In this document: one piece after another, positions 6,218 to 9,248 of the stretch | Layout: each line of letters opens with the position of its first letter | How positions within the stretch are numbered: position 1 is the stretch's first letter | Assembly (NCBI GenBank): GCA_030637455.1 | Contig: DAOWGL010000029.1 | Span: 1-9,248, forward strand | Length of the DNA stretch: 9,248 nt | Origin: Candidatus Nitrosopumilus sp. | Lineage (GTDB): Archaea > Thermoproteota > Nitrososphaeria > Nitrososphaerales > Nitrosopumilaceae | Direction: 5' to 3' | Program-made: the position numbers and the translations under genes | The notes under the pieces: generated by a model | Seen by the model: only the letters and a program-made list of their open reading frames with translations | Database searches by the model: none | What the model was told of the DNA's origin: nothing

Positions 6218-6285
6218 GCTTTTTCAAACATTTCTTAACACCAAATTAACAATTTTGTTAACTCACTCCTAATTTAGGATAAACC

Positions 6286-6310
6286 CACACACCAATATTT
6301 CCACTCTATG
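6286..6310 (-). repeat. Inverted, degenerate origin recognition box 3
   Basis: Read on the minus strand from 6310, this site matches box 1 at about 17 of 25 positions, including an unbroken GAGTGGAAAT core. The G-string is partly eroded (TTGGTGTGTGGG). Its orientation opposes boxes 1 and 2, so boxes bracket the AT-rich interval 6218-6285, the arrangement known from other archaeal origins. A still weaker direct copy of the left half (ACGCCTAGAGT) lies at 6057-6067. Confidence 0.6.
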
Positions 6311-6412
6311 TTTTTTTTAATTTTTTTTTAATAAAAAATCTAAAACTAACTAAAAATAATTAATTACAAACTAAACTACTACTACTATTCTATTCTATAC
6401 TCTCTTAATTCA
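6311..6412. other. G-free, T-tract-rich stretch, candidate DNA unwinding element / cdc6 promoter region
   Basis: The plus strand has no G for 102 bases. It starts with T8-AA-T9 tracts, passes through A-rich sequence, and ends with four ACT repeats (6375-6386) and ATTCT repeats. Low melting stability and extreme strand asymmetry suit an unwinding element or helicase-loading site. The same region must also hold the cdc6 promoter; a weak TATA-like CTATACT is near 6395-6401. Confidence 0.5.
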
Positions 6413-6456
6413 GATGTAGTTGTGTTAGTATTGAGAAGAAATGAAGGTGTGTGAGT

Positions 6457-7659
6457 ATGTCTGATCCGATAGATGATTTACTTGATGCAGCTGAATCTGG
6501 AAAATCAATTATTAAAAATCGAGATATACTTCATTTTACATATATTCCAGATATTATCTTACATAGAAAAAACGAACAAGAGCAAGTTACTCAATCTCTA
6601 TTACCAATTCTAAAACAATCAAGACCATCAAATCTTTTAGTTTATGGAAAACCTGGAACTGGTAAAACTCTAGTTGTGAAAAAAGTATTATCTAAAATTC
6701 AAGAAAGGGTTGAGAAATCAAATTTTCCAATAAAACTCGTATATTCTAATTCAAAAAATGAGACTACATTATACGGATTATTAGTCAGTCTAGGCAGGCA
6801 ATTAGGTCTAGAACAAGATGAATTACCCTCAACTGGGCTTGCTATTAGTGAAGTTTTCAAAAGACTACTAAACAAAATTGATGAGGGAAAACTTAATGCA
6901 ATTTTTGTAATTGATGAGATTGATTATCTTGCCCAACTAGTAGCAAAAACAGGTAAGGATATCCTATATCAACTAACAAGGGCAAATGAGCAATTAAAAC
7001 AAGGTTCTCTAACTATGGTGGGAATTTCAAATGATCTAACATTCAAAGAAAGATTAGATCCTAGAGTAATCAGTAGTCTGGGAGAGGAAGAGATTGTCTT
7101 TACAAATTATAATGTTGAACAAATTAAAAAAATTCTTGAAGAGAGAATTAACGAGTCTTTTATCGAAAATTCCGTAGAAGAGCCGGCCTTAAACCTCTGC
7201 GCAGCCCTTGCAGGAGGAGAACACGGTGATGCTAGAAGGGCTATTGATTTACTTCGTGTATCAGGCGAACTTGCTGAAAGACAACAATCTGACAAAGTCA
7301 CAATTGAGCATGTCAGGGAAGCCTCTCTAAAAATTGAAGAAAATAAAGAAGAAGCCTCCCTCAAATCATATCCACTTCATGAAAAACTAGTGATTATAGC
7401 CATAATGAAGGCTAATGGCTCTTCAACTGGGGAGATTTATTCTTCATACAAAAATCTCTGTAAAACATTAGGAAAAGATGAACTTACCCAAAGAAGAATA
7501 ACACAAATGTTAAGTGAAATTGAATTGTCTGGAATTATTTCTGGAAGACTAATTCATCAAGGTATTCATGGAAGGACAAAAAAATACAAACTTACAATAT
7601 CATCTGAAATGATAAAAAAATCATTCAAAGATGATCTAAGTTTGCAAGACATTGTCTAA
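6457..7659 (+). CDS. cdc6: Orc1/Cdc6 replication initiator (AAA+ ATPase with winged helix)
   Basis: Binds origin boxes and loads the MCM helicase in an ATP-dependent way. The 400-residue protein has all family parts: Walker A GKPGTGKT (64-71), Walker B VIDEID with D153 and E154, sensor 1 GISND near 189-193, sensor 2 GDARRAIDLLR from 257 (arginines 260-261), and a C-terminal winged helix from about residue 305 (YPLHEKLVIIAIMKANG...TQRRITQMLSEIELSGII...HGRTKKYKL). No key residue is missing. I chose the ATG at 6457 over the GTG at 6451; GGTG at 6446-6449 could serve as a weak ribosome site. It lies immediately beside the candidate origin, as is usual for archaeal initiators. Its last 24 bases overlap the convergent polB gene, so the two 3' ends are coded on both strands. 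It is the only initiator gene in the window. Confidence 0.97.
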   Translation: MSDPIDDLLDAAESGKSIIKNRDILHFTYIPDIILHRKNEQEQVTQSLLPILKQSRPSNLLVYGKPGTGKTLVVKKVLSKIQERVEKSNFPIKLVYSNSKNETTLYGLLVSLGRQLGLEQDELPSTGLAISEVFKRLLNKIDEGKLNAIFVIDEIDYLAQLVAKTGKDILYQLTRANEQLKQGSLTMVGISNDLTFKERLDPRVISSLGEEEIVFTNYNVEQIKKILEERINESFIENSVEEPALNLCAALAGGEHGDARRAIDLLRVSGELAERQQSDKVTIEHVREASLKIEENKEEASLKSYPLHEKLVIIAIMKANGSSTGEIYSSYKNLCKTLGKDELTQRRITQMLSEIELSGIISGRLIHQGIHGRTKKYKLTISSEMIKKSFKDDLSLQDIV

Positions 7660-9081
7660 ATTAGAACTATAATTTTCATGGAAGACTTGGAAGGTTTTTA
7701 GATTAACAATTATGGCAATACCAGGATTTGGGGTCATTCCTACACTGGCTTGAAAAGGGGTTTGTTTTTGCCAAGAACCAGAATTTATCAACAAAATTCC
7801 TTTGTACATGTCTAATTGAGCTCGATGAACATGGCCTACATGAAAAATATCTGGAATATCTTGAATTACCATTAAATCCTCCATTTCAGGAGCAATTGGT
7901 GTTTGACTACCATAAATTGGACTAAGATGTCTTGCTCTAAGCAAATGTTTCATTACATTGGTAGGTCTGTCATAACTAAGTCCAGGTGTAGTCTTTACAA
8001 TATCGTCTATACTTTGTCCGTGAAACATTGAGACAATAACTCCATTTAATGAGATTACTGCCGGATTACCAATCATCACCACATTTTCTCTCTCCCATAA
8101 ACCTGAATTGTATTTTTTAGGAATGGCAGGTTGTGGTAATGCTCTTCTACCAGGATCGTGGTTTCCTGGCATAATGATGATTTTTACATTTTTGGGAATT
8201 TTATCAATCAAATCTTCTGCTTTTTTTAATTGCTCTTGGATTGTCTGACAAACCAATTCTTTATTCTGATTAGGATAAATTCCAACACCATCCACTATAT
8301 CACCTCCAATTAGGACAAATCGAATTTTTCTTGCAACAGGATCTGGACTGGAAATCCATGATACAAAATCTGAAAACTCTTCTTCCATGAAGTATTTACT
8401 TCCGATATGCAAGTCAGATAGAAAGACTGCATATGCATCACTTTCTGACTTGTTTTTTGCCTGCTCTGGAATGTCTGGCAAAATAAGATCTTTGATGATA
8501 TATCCAGAGTTTTTAGCAGAACCTACCCTTGCCATAACAAATTGATCCATTAGCAGAGTTCCTGCGGTTTTTTGTAATTCCTCATCAAAAATTATACCCT
8601 CAAACGAGCCTGAAGGATCCTCTAGAACTATCTTTGTGATATTTCTCTCAGAATTTCTAATTGTAACTAGTCCGCACACATACAGATCATCATCGATTTT
8701 TGCATTTTTTAGTGATGCCGCAGATTTGAGTAATTTTGATTCTGGTCTATCAGAGATGATTCGTTTAAGTTTGTTAAAACGACTAGAAAACAAAGCATTG
8801 TATCCTTTTACCCCCTCTCCAGATGTAATCTTACTAGTAGGGTCTGATATTATTTTGACTTTGCTTTCTAATGATAAATCTTCTTTAATTCCAAGATAGG
8901 TTTCTAAATCATCCTGATTGATTTGAAATAATTTTTGCCTTGTTTTCTCTCTTACAATTTCTTTAATTATTTTCTCTAATTTTTTAACATCTACATTTTC
9001 TAATATTTTAAAAGCATCTGGATGAATTTGAAATCCTTTGTTTAATGCATAGTTTAATGCAAAGGATAGCTCCTTTTTCAT
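7636..9081 (-). CDS. polB: PolD DNA polymerase small subunit DP1 (Mre11-like 3'-5' exonuclease)
   Basis: Proofreading and scaffold subunit of PolD, partner of DP2 (1-3370). The 481-residue protein begins with a helical N-terminal domain, then an OB-fold around residues 125-205 (DDLYVCGLVTIRN...IVLEDPSGSFEGIIFD). A calcineurin-like/Mre11-type phosphodiesterase domain follows, with every metal-binding motif kept: SDLHIG (D223, H225), GGDIVDG (D261), PGNHDPG (N307, H308), FHG (H354) and GHVH (416-419). The nuclease is therefore predicted to be active. I chose the ATG at 9081 because a TTTAATTAAA box at 9101-9110 lies about 25 bases upstream, fitting a leaderless mRNA; an in-frame ATG at 9096 would add five residues. 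The gene converges on cdc6 with a 24-base overlap and diverges from the gene starting at 9158. Confidence 0.96.
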   Translation of the reverse strand: MKKELSFALNYALNKGFQIHPDAFKILENVDVKKLEKIIKEIVREKTRQKLFQINQDDLETYLGIKEDLSLESKVKIISDPTSKITSGEGVKGYNALFSSRFNKLKRIISDRPESKLLKSAASLKNAKIDDDLYVCGLVTIRNSERNITKIVLEDPSGSFEGIIFDEELQKTAGTLLMDQFVMARVGSAKNSGYIIKDLILPDIPEQAKNKSESDAYAVFLSDLHIGSKYFMEEEFSDFVSWISSPDPVARKIRFVLIGGDIVDGVGIYPNQNKELVCQTIQEQLKKAEDLIDKIPKNVKIIIMPGNHDPGRRALPQPAIPKKYNSGLWERENVVMIGNPAVISLNGVIVSMFHGQSIDDIVKTTPGLSYDRPTNVMKHLLRARHLSPIYGSQTPIAPEMEDLMVIQDIPDIFHVGHVHRAQLDMYKGILLINSGSWQKQTPFQASVGMTPNPGIAIIVNLKTFQVFHENYSSNLDNVLQT

Positions 9082-9100
9082 ATCAAAAAATATCATCTGG

Positions 9101-9138
9101 TTTAATTAAATCTGCGCCTACATCAACCCTCAAATATT
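9101..9138. promoter_or_regulatory. Divergent promoter between polB and the right-edge gene
   Basis: TTTAATTAAA (9101-9110) is about 25 bases ahead of the polB ATG at 9081 on the minus strand. CAAATATT (9131-9138) is about 24 bases ahead of the GTG at 9158 on the plus strand. Both spacings fit archaeal TATA boxes with leaderless transcripts. Assigned by position and composition only. Confidence 0.45.
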
Positions 9139-9157
9139 GTTTGTCAGGTATGGCTAT

Positions 9158-9248
9158 GTGAATAAAATTAGAATAATTACATTTTTTGTATTTCTTGGAT
9201 TCTTTGCTGCAACATATCAAATTGGTTCAATGTCTGATGTTAGTGAGG
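9158..9248 (+). CDS. N-terminal part of a putative membrane protein, cut by window edge
   Basis: Only 30 codons are visible, from a GTG at 9158. They read MNKIRIITFFVFLGFFAATYQ and continue IGSMSDVSE: a short basic start then a hydrophobic helix (residues 5-19), as in a first membrane segment or an uncleaved signal anchor. ATG codons just upstream (9150, 9156) run into stops at once, so GTG is the best start, and a TATA-like CAAATATT is well placed for it. The pattern of one helix followed by GS...VSE recalls SpoIIM-type membrane proteins, but too little is present to be sure. Confidence 0.5.
   Translation, partial: MNKIRIITFFVFLGFFAATYQIGSMSDVSE

Larger units (their letters stand above)
5989..6262. 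repeat. Array of GTTAAC palindromes in the origin
   Basis: GTTAAC occurs five times in 274 bases: 5989, 6019, 6035, 6169 and 6257 (first base of each). Three of these are preceded by TTT. Further TTAAC sites lie at 6079, 6097, 6182, 6235 and 6246. Two are parts of larger palindromes, TTGTTA-T-TAACAA at 6073-6085 and TTAACAA-TT-TTGTTAA at 6246-6261. The density is far above chance and stops outside the intergenic region, so a second sequence-specific origin-binding protein is plausible. Confidence 0.65.
5989..6456. other. Candidate chromosomal replication origin (oriC)
   Basis: This gene-free stretch lies between the 128-aa gene and the initiator gene cdc6, the usual site of archaeal origins. 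It holds three boxes resembling the origin recognition boxes (ORB) bound by Orc1/Cdc6, with a TGGAAA core and a downstream G-string. It also has many TTAAC-type sites and an AT-rich, strand-asymmetric stretch suited to duplex unwinding. Either the AT-rich interval between box 2 and box 3 (6218-6285) or the T-tract region (6311-6412) could be the unwinding element. From memory, N. maritimus has been reported to use a single origin mapped next to cdc6, which fits. No coding frame of substance is seen here. Confidence 0.85.

Noticed and set aside
6311..6330. T8-AA-T9 tract as a transcription terminator
   Set aside because: No gene reads into it on the plus strand; the nearest plus-strand gene ends at 5575. 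An unwinding or promoter role fits better.
7744..7763. ORB-like sequence CTGGCTTGAAAAGGGGTTTG inside polB
   Set aside because: It lacks the TGGAAA core, lies in conserved polB codons, and resembles the boxes only in its ends. Chance similarity.
8810..8834. Minus-strand CTGGAGAGGGGGT inside polB resembling a shortened box
   Set aside because: The spacing between CTGGAG and the G-run is 8 bases too short, and the bases encode the SGEGVKG segment of DP1.

Overview
The window looks like part of the chromosome of a marine ammonia-oxidising archaeon (Nitrososphaerota/Thaumarchaeota, Nitrosopumilus-like). It is AT-rich and carries both subunits of the archaeal family-D DNA polymerase, an Orc1/Cdc6 initiator, an archaeal ether-lipid synthase (GGGP synthase) and several small winged-helix/AbrB-type regulators. 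Promoters sit about 24-28 bases ahead of start codons, which implies leaderless mRNAs as is common in this group. The placement rests on protein features read by eye, not on a database search.

Layout, left to right. Bases 1-3370 (minus) hold the PolD large subunit DP2 (polC). It runs off the left edge just as a C-terminal PCNA-binding (PIP) motif begins. At 3383-4135 (minus) lies GGGP synthase, 12 bases upstream of DP2 and probably its operon partner. A tight divergent promoter separates it from 4200-4562 (plus), a small putative HTH protein. At 4690-5292 (plus) is a membrane-anchored coiled-coil/winged-helix protein. At 5414-5575 (plus) is a 53-residue AbrB/MazE-type DNA-binding protein, which converges with 5580-5966 (minus), a 128-residue protein with a probable winged-helix C-terminus.

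Bases 5967-6456 are non-coding and are the most distinctive part of the window, a strong candidate replication origin. They contain two 35-bp direct repeats resembling archaeal origin recognition boxes (27/35 identical, 62 bp apart), a third inverted box, five GTTAAC palindromes plus further TTAAC sites, a 9-bp inverted repeat around the G-string of box 1, and a T-tract-rich stretch of 102 bases without one G on the plus strand. The initiator cdc6 follows at once (6457-7659, plus), and its 3' end overlaps the convergent PolD small subunit DP1 (polB, 7636-9081, minus). A divergent membrane-protein gene starts at 9158 and runs off the right edge.

Together this is a replication island: initiator, candidate origin and both subunits of the replicative polymerase lie within about 9 kb, interleaved with small DNA-binding proteins whose function I cannot name. 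The most novel possibilities are the unusual box structure (TGGA-N-TGGA instead of the classic dyad), the GTTAAC site cluster, and the idea that one or more of the small regulators acts at the origin. I saw no tRNA, rRNA, CRISPR array or insertion sequence.
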